From contig DASWHR010000099.1 in NCBI GenBank assembly GCA_036398095.1, positions 1-35,937 of the forward strand: a DNA stretch of 35,937 bases. Reading direction: 5' to 3'. Positions 14,855 through 25,217 of this stretch are shown here, in pieces. The stretch comes from DASWHR01 sp036398095 (GTDB lineage Bacteria > Actinomycetota > AC-67). The notes beneath the pieces are model-generated. The model had not been told where the DNA came from and searched no databases. It saw nothing but the letters and a program-made list of their open reading frames with translations. The position numbers were made by a program, and so were the translations under genes. Numbering within the stretch: position 1 is the stretch's first letter; each line of letters opens with the position of its first letter.

Positions 14855-15624
14855 CAGCGGCCGAAGCGGCGGTGCCGCTGCTGATAGGCGCGGACGGCGC
14901 GCAAGAAATCGATTCGGCGAAAGTCGGGCCAGTACGGATCGCAGAAGTAGTACTCCGAATGAGCCGACTGCCAGAGCAAGAATCCCGACATCCGCACCTC
15001 TCCCGACGTGCGGATCACCAGATCCGGATCGGGAAGGCCGGCGGTGTAGAGGAATCGCGAGATCTCGTCGGGGCTGACCTTCTTCGCGGCTTCGTCCAGC
15101 GACACGCCTTCGGCCGCATACGCCTCCAACATCTGTGCGATCGCGTCGGCGATCTCTTGCCGGCCGCCGTATCCGACCGCCACGTTCAGAATCCCGCCGT
15201 CCCCGCCGGAGTCGCTCGCCTCGGCGGCGTGCAACGCCTCCACCGTCGAATCGGGCAGCATCTCGAGACTGCCGAGCGCTCGAATGCGCCAGCGGCCCGC
15301 GCCGGCGAGCGAGCGAACGGTCTGCTCGATGATCTCGATCAGCACCCCGACCTCTTCCGGGCTGCGTCGAAGGTTTTCGGTGGAGAGCAACCAAATCGTC
15401 ACGACGCCGATGCGAAGCTCTTCGCACCAGTCGAGCAGCTCGGCGATCTTGGCGGCGCCGCGGCGATGTCCTTCGGCCGCGTCGGCGTAGCCCATGGCGG
15501 CCGCCCAGCGGCGGTTTCCGTCGAGGATGATTCCGACGTGGCCGGGCATCGGCCCGGCGCGAAGTTCGCGAGCGAGCCGCGCCTCGTAGTAGCGGTACAG
15601 AAGCTCGCTCGGGCGCCAAGGCAT
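14854..15624 (-). CDS. Second cis-prenyltransferase, Rv1086-like (Z-FPP synthase type)
   Basis: The 256-residue protein has the cis-prenyltransferase motifs HVGIILDGNRRWA (Asp35), VTIWLLSTENLRR, NVAVGYGGRQEIADA, PDLVIRTSGEVRMSGFLLWQ and a closing YQQRHRRFGR. Its N-terminal SELLYRYYEARLARELR and the GYGGR and SGFLLWQSAHSE wording resemble M. tuberculosis Rv1086, which makes the short Z,E-farnesyl diphosphate used as primer by Rv2361c. The assignment to the short-chain type is by resemblance from memory, not measured. ATG 15624 is chosen because it fits family length; the frame stays open far upstream on this strand, but that part is antisense to the PAS-REC gene and is not coding. Confidence 0.88.
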   Translation of the reverse strand: MPWRPSELLYRYYEARLARELRAGPMPGHVGIILDGNRRWAAAMGYADAAEGHRRGAAKIAELLDWCEELRIGVVTIWLLSTENLRRSPEEVGVLIEIIEQTVRSLAGAGRWRIRALGSLEMLPDSTVEALHAAEASDSGGDGGILNVAVGYGGRQEIADAIAQMLEAYAAEGVSLDEAAKKVSPDEISRFLYTAGLPDPDLVIRTSGEVRMSGFLLWQSAHSEYYFCDPYWPDFRRIDFLRAVRAYQQRHRRFGR

Positions 15625-15631
15625 CGAACCG

Positions 15632-15637
15632 AGACTA
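15632..15637 (-). promoter_or_regulatory. Candidate -10 element (leaderless) for the second cis-prenyltransferase
   Basis: On the minus strand TAGTCT ends 7 nt before the ATG at 15624, and no Shine-Dalgarno sequence is present. No clear -35 is seen. Confidence 0.4.
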
Positions 15638-15822
15638 GCACTCGGCCGGAATCCGCGACCGCGGCGATCGGATCGGCCGAATCCGGACGACTCGGGATGG
15701 ACTGTCGTCGAGAATGGTCCCTCCGGGCCATACTCCCGGCCGGGCGGTTGCCGAAGAATGGGGTATCCGCCGCACGCCGGCCCGCAGGCGAGCGTTCCCC
15801 CGTCTGTGCGAGGTTGAGTTCT

Positions 15823-17640
15823 ATGATCGACCATCCGATTTACGATGCCGGCATCGCCGGCCGCGCGAGCCTGCTGACCGACATCTGCCGAGCGGCGTTG
15901 GAAGCGAGCGATACCACCGAATTGGAGGCGGAAGCGTGCCGGCTGCTTGCGGCCGGCTTGGGCGTCGGCGTGAGCGGATCGGTCGAGCCGTCGCCGCCGC
16001 CCGATGTCCGCGACGTGATCGCCGCCCCGATCCCCGAACGCGACGGAGAATCGTTGGTCGCGCGAGGCGCGACGCCGTTCGCTGCCGAAGATGAAGCCTT
16101 TGTCGCGTCCGTCGCCGGACTGATCGGAGCGGCGATGAAGCGCCTGCGTATGGAAGCGGAACTGCGCGCAAGCGAGCAGCGCATGCTCATGGCCCAGCAC
16201 ATCGCACAGATGGGCTCCTACGATTGGGAGATCGCGACCGATACCAACACCTGGAACGACGAGCTGTATCGGATCTACGGCACGGAGCCGCAGTCGTTCA
16301 ATGCGAGCTACGAGAAATTCCTTTCCTTCATCCACCCGGACGATCGCGAAAGCATTGCGGCGATTCACCGCCGCGCCTACGAAACCGGCGAGCCATACCA
16401 GATGGAGGAACGCATCGTGCGGCCCGACGGAGAGACCCGCATTCTTCGCTCCAACGGCGAAGTGATTCGCGACACGGAAGGTCGGCCCACTCGAATGATC
16501 GGCGTCTGCATGGACGTGACCGATCAGCGTCGCGCCGAAGAAGCGTCCCTCCGAAGCAGCGAACGGTTCCGCGCGCTGGTCGAGTCGGCGCCGGATGGCG
16601 TGCTCGTCGTCGAGGCGGACGGGCTCATCGTGCAAGCCAACCGGCAGGCCTCGGTCCTGTTCGGGTACGACGTGGACGAGTTGCTTGGCATGAACGTGGA
16701 CGAACTGCTTCCCCCGAATGTCCGCCGCGGCCACGCGGCGCACCGCGCGACGTTTCTGAAAGATCCGAAGCCCCGGCCGATGGGAACGCAACTGGACATC
16801 TCGGCCCGGCGCAAGGACGGTTCCGCCGTCCATCTGGACGTCGCGCTCGGCGTCATCCGGACCGGCGACACCCAGCTCGTCGCCGCCTTTGCGCGCGACG
16901 CGACCCCGCGACGGGAAGCGGAAGCCGCCAAGCGAAGCTTGTTGCAAGTGGACCAGCGGCGCCGGCAGGCGCTCGAGATCAACGACAACGTCGTGCAAGG
17001 GCTGGTTGCGGCCCTCACCGCCATCGAGGCCGGCCGTTTCGATCTGGGAGCCGAAGCGGTCGCGCGCACCCTGCAATCGGCTCGTTCGATGATGAACGAT
17101 CTTCTGGGTGAGGGGACGGCGATGCAGCCGGGCGAGCTGGTGCGCCGGACGCCGGCCGAGTCCCATCTGGCGTCCCCGCGACACGAGCCCGCCGCGCCCG
17201 AGCGAACGGACCCGCCCGAGGCGCCCGGGGCGCTCGATCCGATCATCCCGGAACCGCGACGGGTCGTGATCGCCGACGATTCCGACGACCTTCGGTTCTT
17301 GCTTCGAATGCTGCTTTCCCGCTCGGACGTCTTCGACGTCGTCGCCGAAGCGGCCGACGGGCTTGCCGCCGTCGACGCGGTGAAGATGTGGCAGCCCGAC
17401 GTGATCCTTCTGGATTTGGCGATGCCGCGCATGGACGGGCTCGAGGCGGTGCCGGCGATCCGCGAGGCGTCGCCGAACACGCGCATCGTGGTCTTGTCCG
17501 GCTTCGATTCCGCCCGGATGAGCGGCGCCGCCACCGACGCGGGCGCCGACGCCTACTTGGAGAAGGGCACGTCGATGACCGACATCGCGTCGACGTTGGT
17601 GCAGATCTGCGAGCGCGGCCCAGTGGCGCGAGCTTCCTAA
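15823..17640 (+). CDS. GAF/PAS/PAS-REC signalling protein with degenerate kinase dimerisation helix
   Basis: The 605-residue cytosolic protein has no membrane segment. A reduced GAF-like domain covers about residues 10-110. PAS 1 (about 115-240) contains FIHPDDRESI and GVCMDVTDQRRAEE, and PAS 2 (about 240-370) contains ALVESAPDGVLVVEADG. A helix at about 375-425 reads RRRQALEINDNVVQGL. It looks like a HisKA_3 dimerisation helix, but the expected phospho-accepting His is Asn387. No HATPase domain follows. After a Pro-rich linker comes a receiver domain with Asp485/486, phosphoacceptor Asp531 in VILLDLAMPRMDG, VVLSG and a late Lys in LEKG. There is no output domain after REC. It probably integrates PAS signals with phosphorylation by another kinase; partners are unknown. 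Confidence 0.88.
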   Translation: MIDHPIYDAGIAGRASLLTDICRAALEASDTTELEAEACRLLAAGLGVGVSGSVEPSPPPDVRDVIAAPIPERDGESLVARGATPFAAEDEAFVASVAGLIGAAMKRLRMEAELRASEQRMLMAQHIAQMGSYDWEIATDTNTWNDELYRIYGTEPQSFNASYEKFLSFIHPDDRESIAAIHRRAYETGEPYQMEERIVRPDGETRILRSNGEVIRDTEGRPTRMIGVCMDVTDQRRAEEASLRSSERFRALVESAPDGVLVVEADGLIVQANRQASVLFGYDVDELLGMNVDELLPPNVRRGHAAHRATFLKDPKPRPMGTQLDISARRKDGSAVHLDVALGVIRTGDTQLVAAFARDATPRREAEAAKRSLLQVDQRRRQALEINDNVVQGLVAALTAIEAGRFDLGAEAVARTLQSARSMMNDLLGEGTAMQPGELVRRTPAESHLASPRHEPAAPERTDPPEAPGALDPIIPEPRRVVIADDSDDLRFLLRMLLSRSDVFDVVAEAADGLAAVDAVKMWQPDVILLDLAMPRMDGLEAVPAIREASPNTRIVVLSGFDSARMSGAATDAGADAYLEKGTSMTDIASTLVQICERGPVARAS

Positions 17641-17690
17641 CCGGTTGCACCGCACGCGCCGCTCGTATGTCGCGCCGCGCGACGCTTCGC

Positions 17691-17696
17691 TATGAT
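17691..17696 (+). promoter_or_regulatory. Candidate -10 element (leaderless) for glyS
   Basis: TATGAT ends 9 nt before ATG 17706, and no Shine-Dalgarno sequence is present. No convincing -35 lies 16-18 nt upstream. Confidence 0.5.
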
Positions 17697-17705
17697 TGCG
17701 CGACT

Positions 17706-19025
17706 ATGCCTCCCACGATGGACTCGATCGTCAACCTCTGCAAGCGGAGGGGCTTCATCTTTCCGTCCTCCGAAATCTACGGCGGGCTCCGCTCGACCTG
17801 GGATTACGGCCCGATCGGCGTCGAACTGAAGCGGAACGTCAAGAACGCGTGGTGGCGGTGGATGGTCCAGTTGCGCGACGACATCGTCGGTCTGGACGCG
17901 GCGATCTTGATGCATCCGCGGACGTGGGAAGCCTCCGGCCACGTGGAGACGTTCAGCGACCCGTTGGTCGAGTGTCTCAACTGTCATCAACGGTTCCGCG
18001 CCGATCACCTGACCGGCAACTGCCCGAACTGTGGTCTGGACAAGTTCACCGATCCACGCAACTTCAACCTGATGTTCAAGACCTACATGGGTCCGGTCGA
18101 AGACGCGACCTCCGTCGTGTGGCTGCGACCCGAGACGGCCCAGGGCATCTTCGTCAACTTCGCGCAGGTCCAGACCACGACTCGCAAGAAGATTCCCTTC
18201 GGGATCGCGCAGGTCGGCAAGTCCTTCCGAAACGAGATCACGCCCGGCAATTTCGTCTACCGCACGCGCGAGTTCGAGCAAATGGAGATGGAGTTCTTCT
18301 GCGAGCCGGGCACCGACGAAACGTGGCATCAGTACTGGATCGACGAGCGCCTTGCCTGGTACAAGCGATACGGGATCCGCGACGACAATTTGATGCTGCG
18401 CGAGCATGCCGCCGACGAGCTGTCGCATTACTCGAAGCGGACGGTGGACATCGAGTATCGGTTCCCGTTCACCGATTGGGGCGAGCTGGAAGGCATCGCG
18501 AACCGCACCGACTTCGATCTGAAGCGGCACAGCGAGTTCTCCGGCGAGGACCTGACGTTCTTCGATCAGGACCGCAACGAGCACTACGTTCCCTATGTGA
18601 TCGAGCCGGCCGCCGGAGCCGATCGTGCGACGCTCGCATTCCTGATCGACGCCTACACTGAAGAGGAGACCACCAGCGCGGCGGGCAAGTCCGAGACGCG
18701 CACGGTGCTCAAGCTCCACCACGAGCTGGCTCCGATGAAGGCGGCGGTGCTGCCGCTGTCGCGCAACGAAAAGCTCGTGCCGACCGCGAAAGAGGTCGCC
18801 TCGCTTCTGCGGCCGCTGTTCCCGATCGACTACGACGATGCCGGATCGATCGGCCGCCGCTACCGCCGGCAGGACGAGATCGGCACGCCTTACTGCATCA
18901 CGGTGGACTTCGATTCGATCGACGACAAGGCCGTCACCGTCCGGGACCGCGACTCGATGACGCAAGAGCGCATCGCCATCGCCGACGTCGCCGGCCACTT
19001 GGCCGACAAGCTCAAACCGGTCTAG
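17706..19025 (+). CDS. glyS: Glycyl-tRNA synthetase, single-chain alpha2 type
   Basis: The 439-residue class II synthetase charges tRNA-Gly. It is the single-polypeptide form used by actinobacteria rather than the alpha/beta form of many other bacteria. Visible markers are CKRRGFIFPSSEIYGG and TWDYGPIGVELKRN at the N terminus, a four-cysteine zinc-like insertion (VECLNCHQRF ... GNCPNCGL), and RPETAQGIFVNF. Motif 2 is FRNEITPGNFVYRTREFEQM. The C-terminal anticodon-binding domain contains YCITVDFDSIDDKAVTVRDR. ATG 17706 lies 9 nt after a TATGAT hexamer; ATG 17718 is an alternative. The gene converges with the ABC permease, and their stop codons overlap in CTAG at 19022-19025. Confidence 0.97.
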   Translation: MPPTMDSIVNLCKRRGFIFPSSEIYGGLRSTWDYGPIGVELKRNVKNAWWRWMVQLRDDIVGLDAAILMHPRTWEASGHVETFSDPLVECLNCHQRFRADHLTGNCPNCGLDKFTDPRNFNLMFKTYMGPVEDATSVVWLRPETAQGIFVNFAQVQTTTRKKIPFGIAQVGKSFRNEITPGNFVYRTREFEQMEMEFFCEPGTDETWHQYWIDERLAWYKRYGIRDDNLMLREHAADELSHYSKRTVDIEYRFPFTDWGELEGIANRTDFDLKRHSEFSGEDLTFFDQDRNEHYVPYVIEPAAGADRATLAFLIDAYTEEETTSAAGKSETRTVLKLHHELAPMKAAVLPLSRNEKLVPTAKEVASLLRPLFPIDYDDAGSIGRRYRRQDEIGTPYCITVDFDSIDDKAVTVRDRDSMTQERIAIADVAGHLADKLKPV

Positions 19026-19954
19026 GTAACGTCGCGCGCGCGGAAGATCGCGGTCGCGAGCGCCGAGACGCCGGCCGCATACGCGGCGAGCAGGAATCCC
19101 GCCGCGCCGACGGATCGCCCGATGATCTCCCGGCTGCCTTCGCCCGACACCCAGATGATCGCGTTGCCGACCATGGACCACGGACGGAACCACGGAAGAA
19201 AGCCGGTCAAGAATCCTTCGATGACCGCGACGTAGACGAATCCGACGCCGAGCGCGGCCGCCGTGTTGCGGCCGGTCGCGCCGATCGCGAACCCGATCGC
19301 CGATGCGACCGCGAACATCAACGTTGCCCGTCCGAGGCCGCCGAACAGCGATCCGAGGAACGCTCCGTCCACTCCGACGGTGCTGCCGCGGATTGCGGCC
19401 ACGGGAAGCATCGCCAGCAAGAGCAGCGCTTGAACGGCGAGCGCGAACCCGACGCAGACGGCGACGGCGACGATCAGCTTGGTGACGAACAGGCGAAGCC
19501 GGTTGGATTCCCAGGTGAGCATCGTCGTGATGGTTCCCGCTCGCCATTCGGCGCCGATCAGGGAGGCGCCCAGCAGGAACGACAAGATGATCAGCGGAAC
19601 CGAAGTCCCGAGCACGACCCCATCCATGTTCGCGTACGAGAACGTCTCGCGCGAGGGCCCCTGGATGAAGCCGGAGTAGCGACAGAAATCTTCGCGCTCG
19701 TTCGGGGGTATCTCGAGCGGCCGGCCGAACTCTTCGGGAAGTCCGGTTGTTCCGTCGATGCACGCCTGCACCGCGGCCTCATAGGCGCGCAATTCGGCGG
19801 TCGCGGCGGCGGACGGCTTCTCCGACTGGACCGACACGGCGACGACGGCGATCAAAATACCCAACACGGCGAGCGCGCCGAACAGCCGGATGATGCGGCG
19901 CGACAACGACCGGCGGATCTCGGAGATGATCAAGCCGCTCAGCCGGGCGCTCAT
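19022..19954 (-). CDS. ABC-2 type transporter permease
   Basis: The 310-residue membrane protein has a first hydrophobic segment near residues 22-42 (LFGALAVLGILIAVVAVSV). An extracytoplasmic stretch of about 65 residues with two cysteines follows. Further segments include VPLIILSFLLGASLIGAEW and later helices near FALAVQALLLLAMLPVAAI, ATLMFAVASAIGFAIGA and AAGFLLAAYAAGVSALATA. GAEWRAGTITTMLTWE is typical of ABC-2 permeases that partner with DrrA- or BcrA-like ATPases. Its start overlaps the ATPase stop (ATGA), so the two form one exporter. The cargo is unknown; lipids, drugs or peptides are the usual options. Confidence 0.85.
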   Translation of the reverse strand: MSARLSGLIISEIRRSLSRRIIRLFGALAVLGILIAVVAVSVQSEKPSAAATAELRAYEAAVQACIDGTTGLPEEFGRPLEIPPNEREDFCRYSGFIQGPSRETFSYANMDGVVLGTSVPLIILSFLLGASLIGAEWRAGTITTMLTWESNRLRLFVTKLIVAVAVCVGFALAVQALLLLAMLPVAAIRGSTVGVDGAFLGSLFGGLGRATLMFAVASAIGFAIGATGRNTAAALGVGFVYVAVIEGFLTGFLPWFRPWSMVGNAIIWVSGEGSREIIGRSVGAAGFLLAAYAAGVSALATAIFRARDVT

Positions 19955-20877
19955 TCGGGCGACTCCTGCGGGCCGGTCAGCTCGAGGAAGACGGTTTCGA
20001 GATCGACTTCGTCGGGGCGCATCTCGCTCAGGTAGATCCGCTTCGACGCGAGGGTCTTCGTCACCGTCGCGGCATCGTCGGGATCGACCGCGACCGCGAC
20101 CAGATCGCCGCGCACGGTCGCCTCGAAGCGGGCCTTGCCGAGGACGTCCGCGGCTTTGGCCGGATCCTGGACGCGCACCAGGACGCCGCGCCGGCGTCCG
20201 GCCGTGAGCACTTCGCCGACCGGGCCGGCGGCGACGCATCGGCCGCGGGCCAGGATCGCGACGCGGTCGCAGGTCTGCTGCACCTCCGACAGGATGTGGC
20301 TGGAGACGAACACGGTGCGTCCTTCTTCGGCGAGGGTGCGCATCAGGTCGCGTACTTCCTTGATGCCGGCGGGGTCCAAGCCGTTGGCCGGCTCGTCGAG
20401 GATCAACAGCTCCGGATCGCGCAGCAGTGCCGATGCGATCCCCAGGCGCTGCTTCATGCCGAGCGAATAGTGCTTGACGATCTCGTCGGCGCGCTCCGCC
20501 AGGTCGACGCGTTCCAGCACGACTTGCACACGGTCGCGGCCGATGCCCTGGATACGGCCGAGCAGCTCGAGGTTGCGACGGCCGGTGAAGGTGGGAAACA
20601 GCGTCGGCGTCTCGACGATGGCTCCGATGCGTCCGAGCACGCGATCCAATCGCGCGGGCACGTCCGAGCCGAGCATCCGGGTTCGTCCGCCGCTGGCGTT
20701 GATCAGCCCGAGCAGGCAGCGGATCGTGGTGGTCTTGCCCGACCCGTTGGGTCCGAGGAAGCCGAAGACGCCCCCGGCCGGCACCGACAAGTCCAGCCCG
20801 TCGATCGCGAGCGTCGGCGCGGCGCGCAGCCGCCGATACTCTTTGCGGAGCCCTTCGATCTCGATGACGGCGCTCAT
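19951..20877 (-). CDS. ABC transporter ATP-binding protein (DrrA/BcrA-like)
   Basis: The 308-residue ATPase energises the ABC-2 permease encoded directly downstream. Walker A is GPNGSGKTT in VFGFLGPNGSGKTTTIRCLL, the ABC signature is YSLGMKQRLGIASALL, and Walker B is LLILDEPANGLDP, followed by the D-loop and a switch His in VFVSSHILSEV. A C-terminal extension of about 85 residues (LVRVQDPAKAADVL onward) is the regulatory part common in antibiotic and lantibiotic resistance exporters. A GNAT gene lies 24 nt upstream on the same strand and may share the transcript, although a TACGCT hexamer in the gap suggests a separate start. Confidence 0.93.
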   Translation of the reverse strand: MSAVIEIEGLRKEYRRLRAAPTLAIDGLDLSVPAGGVFGFLGPNGSGKTTTIRCLLGLINASGGRTRMLGSDVPARLDRVLGRIGAIVETPTLFPTFTGRRNLELLGRIQGIGRDRVQVVLERVDLAERADEIVKHYSLGMKQRLGIASALLRDPELLILDEPANGLDPAGIKEVRDLMRTLAEEGRTVFVSSHILSEVQQTCDRVAILARGRCVAAGPVGEVLTAGRRRGVLVRVQDPAKAADVLGKARFEATVRGDLVAVAVDPDDAATVTKTLASKRIYLSEMRPDEVDLETVFLELTGPQESPE

Positions 20878-20887
20878 GGCGGCGCGA

Positions 20888-20893
20888 AGCGTA
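20888..20893 (-). promoter_or_regulatory. Candidate -10 element (leaderless) for the ABC exporter
   Basis: On the minus strand TACGCT ends 10 nt before the ATG at 20877. It lies in the short gap after the GNAT stop, and no Shine-Dalgarno sequence is seen. Confidence 0.35.
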
Positions 20894-20901
20894 CTCGCCC
20901 G

Positions 20902-21456
20902 CTAGGGGCGCGGGTCGGAAGCCAGCATCCCGTAGAAATGGCAGTCGTAGTGGGCCGCCGCGCCCGAGCCTCCCGCCCGCATCGTTCCTTCGCGCGTGAA
21001 TCCGATCTTCTCCGCGACGCGCTGGCTGGGAATGTTCTCAGTCCCGGCGCGCAGGTTGAGACGGTGACGGCCGGCGGTGTCGAAGGCGAAGTCGCGAATC
21101 GCCCGCGCCGCCTCGGTCATCAAGCCGTTGCCGGCCCGATCCGACCGAAGCCAGTAACCGACCTCGCCCTGCGTCAGATTCTGATTGTGGATCGCGAGCG
21201 AGCAGGAGCCGATCAGCTCGTCGCCGTCGAAGACGCCGAAGGCGAACGCCGATCCGGCGCGCCATGCATGCGGACAGCTTCCGATGAAATCGGCGACGGC
21301 GCGCCGGGACGTCGAGCCCGTCCACACCAGCCACGGACGCAGTTCCGCCAGGGACGCCTCGATCGCCTCCCACGCCGCCGCGGCATGCTTGTCGTCGAAG
21401 GGCACGAGCGTGAGCCGCGGCGTGTGCAGCGGGACGCGATCCAAGCGAAGACCCAT
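20902..21456 (-). CDS. GNAT acetyltransferase, RimJ/RimL-like
   Basis: The 184-residue protein is of the ribosomal-protein-serine acetyltransferase type. It has HTPRLTLVPFDDKHAAAAWEA at the N terminus (two adjoining parts), FGVFDGDELIGSCSL, GEVGYWLRSDRAGNGLMTEA for acetyl-CoA binding, and ENIPSQRVAEKIGFTREG. The substrate is unknown. ATG 21456 is preferred to the longer frame upstream because it starts at the family boundary and sits 8 nt after a TAGACT hexamer. The longer frame would also run into the divergent ppdK leader. It lies upstream of the ABC exporter on the same strand and may be co-transcribed with it. Confidence 0.88.
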   Translation of the reverse strand: MGLRLDRVPLHTPRLTLVPFDDKHAAAAWEAIEASLAELRPWLVWTGSTSRRAVADFIGSCPHAWRAGSAFAFGVFDGDELIGSCSLAIHNQNLTQGEVGYWLRSDRAGNGLMTEAARAIRDFAFDTAGRHRLNLRAGTENIPSQRVAEKIGFTREGTMRAGGSGAAAHYDCHFYGMLASDPRP

Positions 21457-21464
21457 CGCCGGCG

Positions 21465-21470
21465 AGTCTA
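21465..21470 (-). promoter_or_regulatory. Candidate -10 element (leaderless) for the GNAT gene
   Basis: On the minus strand TAGACT ends 8 nt before the ATG at 21456, in the 76-nt divergent gap shared with ppdK. No Shine-Dalgarno sequence or clear -35 is visible. Confidence 0.4.
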
Positions 21471-21532
21471 GCCCTGCTTTGCCAAAGGCGGGTATGTTGG
21501 ATGAGACAACCGCGCCGTTTGGAGGGACCCGT

Positions 21533-24274
<2,742 letters not shown>

Positions 24275-24275
24275 G

Positions 24276-24926
24276 TTACGAGCCCGGCGGCGGGCAGGGC
24301 TGGGTTTCGTACTGGCACGAGTCGATGACGACGCCGCGCCCGTATCGGCCGAGCATGCCGTCGACGATCGCGTCCCCGACGATCGAGCGGACCGTTCCCG
24401 ACGCGATCACCGTCGTCTCCAATCCCGCGCGGAATGCGATCCGTAGCGCCGGGTTGCCCGACGTTGAATGCCGCTCACCGGGGGCCGGCTCGCCGGTCGC
24501 GACGAAGTGCAGATTGAAATCGATGAGGGCTCCCGGATAGCGCTCCGACGGCGCGGATCCTTGAACGGCGACCTCGCGCATCGCCGGGTCGGTCAGGCTC
24601 GGCGGGAGCCGCAGGTCGTGCACGCATCCGAAGTCGGATCCTTGCGGCGTCGTCACCGACAGGCAGCCCGTGAACGAGTCGAGTCGAACGGTGCGGCTTG
24701 TGGCGTCGTCGGTCGCCGAAGCCGCGAGGCCCCACGCGAAGAATCCTTGCACCGATGTCTCGGGGCCTTCACCGTGGGCGCCGGCGGCTCCGGCGACTGC
24801 GGCCGAAGCGACGGGGAACGCGATGAAGTCTCCGGCCACGCCAAAATGCTGGCCGGCGCCCGAAGGAAGCACAGCCGAAGCCATCGCGGACGCGATGCCG
24901 ACGATTCCGATCCAGAGCTTTCGCAC
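24276..24926 (-). CDS. Secreted protein of unknown function
   Basis: The 216-residue product starts with a Sec-type signal peptide (RKLWIGIVGIASAMASAVLP, cleavage probably near residues 17-25). The mature part has an Ala/Gly-rich stretch followed by about 150 residues with a pair of cysteines (GCLSV, FGCVHD) and a second pair near the C terminus (DSCQYETQPCPPPGS), so disulfides are likely. I recognise no family. A GTG start is used because GGGGGGAAT precedes it at good spacing. It is divergent from the MFS gene and ends 1 nt from the ppdK stop. Confidence 0.65.
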   Translation of the reverse strand: MRKLWIGIVGIASAMASAVLPSGAGQHFGVAGDFIAFPVASAAVAGAAGAHGEGPETSVQGFFAWGLAASATDDATSRTVRLDSFTGCLSVTTPQGSDFGCVHDLRLPPSLTDPAMREVAVQGSAPSERYPGALIDFNLHFVATGEPAPGERHSTSGNPALRIAFRAGLETTVIASGTVRSIVGDAIVDGMLGRYGRGVVIDSCQYETQPCPPPGS

Positions 24927-25217
24927 GATTCCCCCCGATTCACGGCTTGCTCGTTCCTATGATTCTCCATCGACCCATCCGGTCCCTTCTGCGTCCTTTT
25001 GCACACAGGGAAAAGGTCCCAGTTGCGGCCGCCGCTTTCGGCGGTGAAGATGTGCTTTCCCGCGGGTTCGAGCCTGTCCGCTTGCTCCGCCGGGTACGGA
25101 ATTCTCCCGACCTCATCGTCGAATGCGTCGAACCGAGGGACGCTGCCGTCGTTCTGGCTCAACGAATGCATCGGGCGAGCCGATGAATGAGGGAGACCGC
25201 CCGCCAGGAGGCACGAC
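24927..25217. other. Divergent intergenic region between the secreted protein and MFS genes
   Basis: This 291-bp gap must carry promoters for both flanking genes. It contains a strong hairpin, CCGCCG (25029-25034) and CGGCGG (25039-25044) around CTTT. On the minus strand this would lie in a leader more than 100 nt upstream of the secreted protein. A minus-strand frame runs through the gap but has no family resemblance. No known riboswitch was recognised. Confidence 0.4.

Noticed and set aside
15635..15643. CTAGCACTC, identical to the left half-site of the CIRCE at 2556
   Set aside because: No matching right half-site follows at 9 nt; it more likely reflects the TAGTCT hexamer region on the other strand.
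14854..17655. 933-codon open frame on the minus strand running through the GAF-PAS-REC gene into the second cis-prenyltransferase
   Set aside because: Only the last 256 codons show family resemblance. The rest is antisense to a clear GAF-PAS-REC protein, and long antisense frames are common at this GC content.
25065..25085. GGTTCGAGCC resembling a tRNA T-loop
   Set aside because: Flanking bases do not form a T stem, and no acceptor, D or anticodon arms could be found around it.
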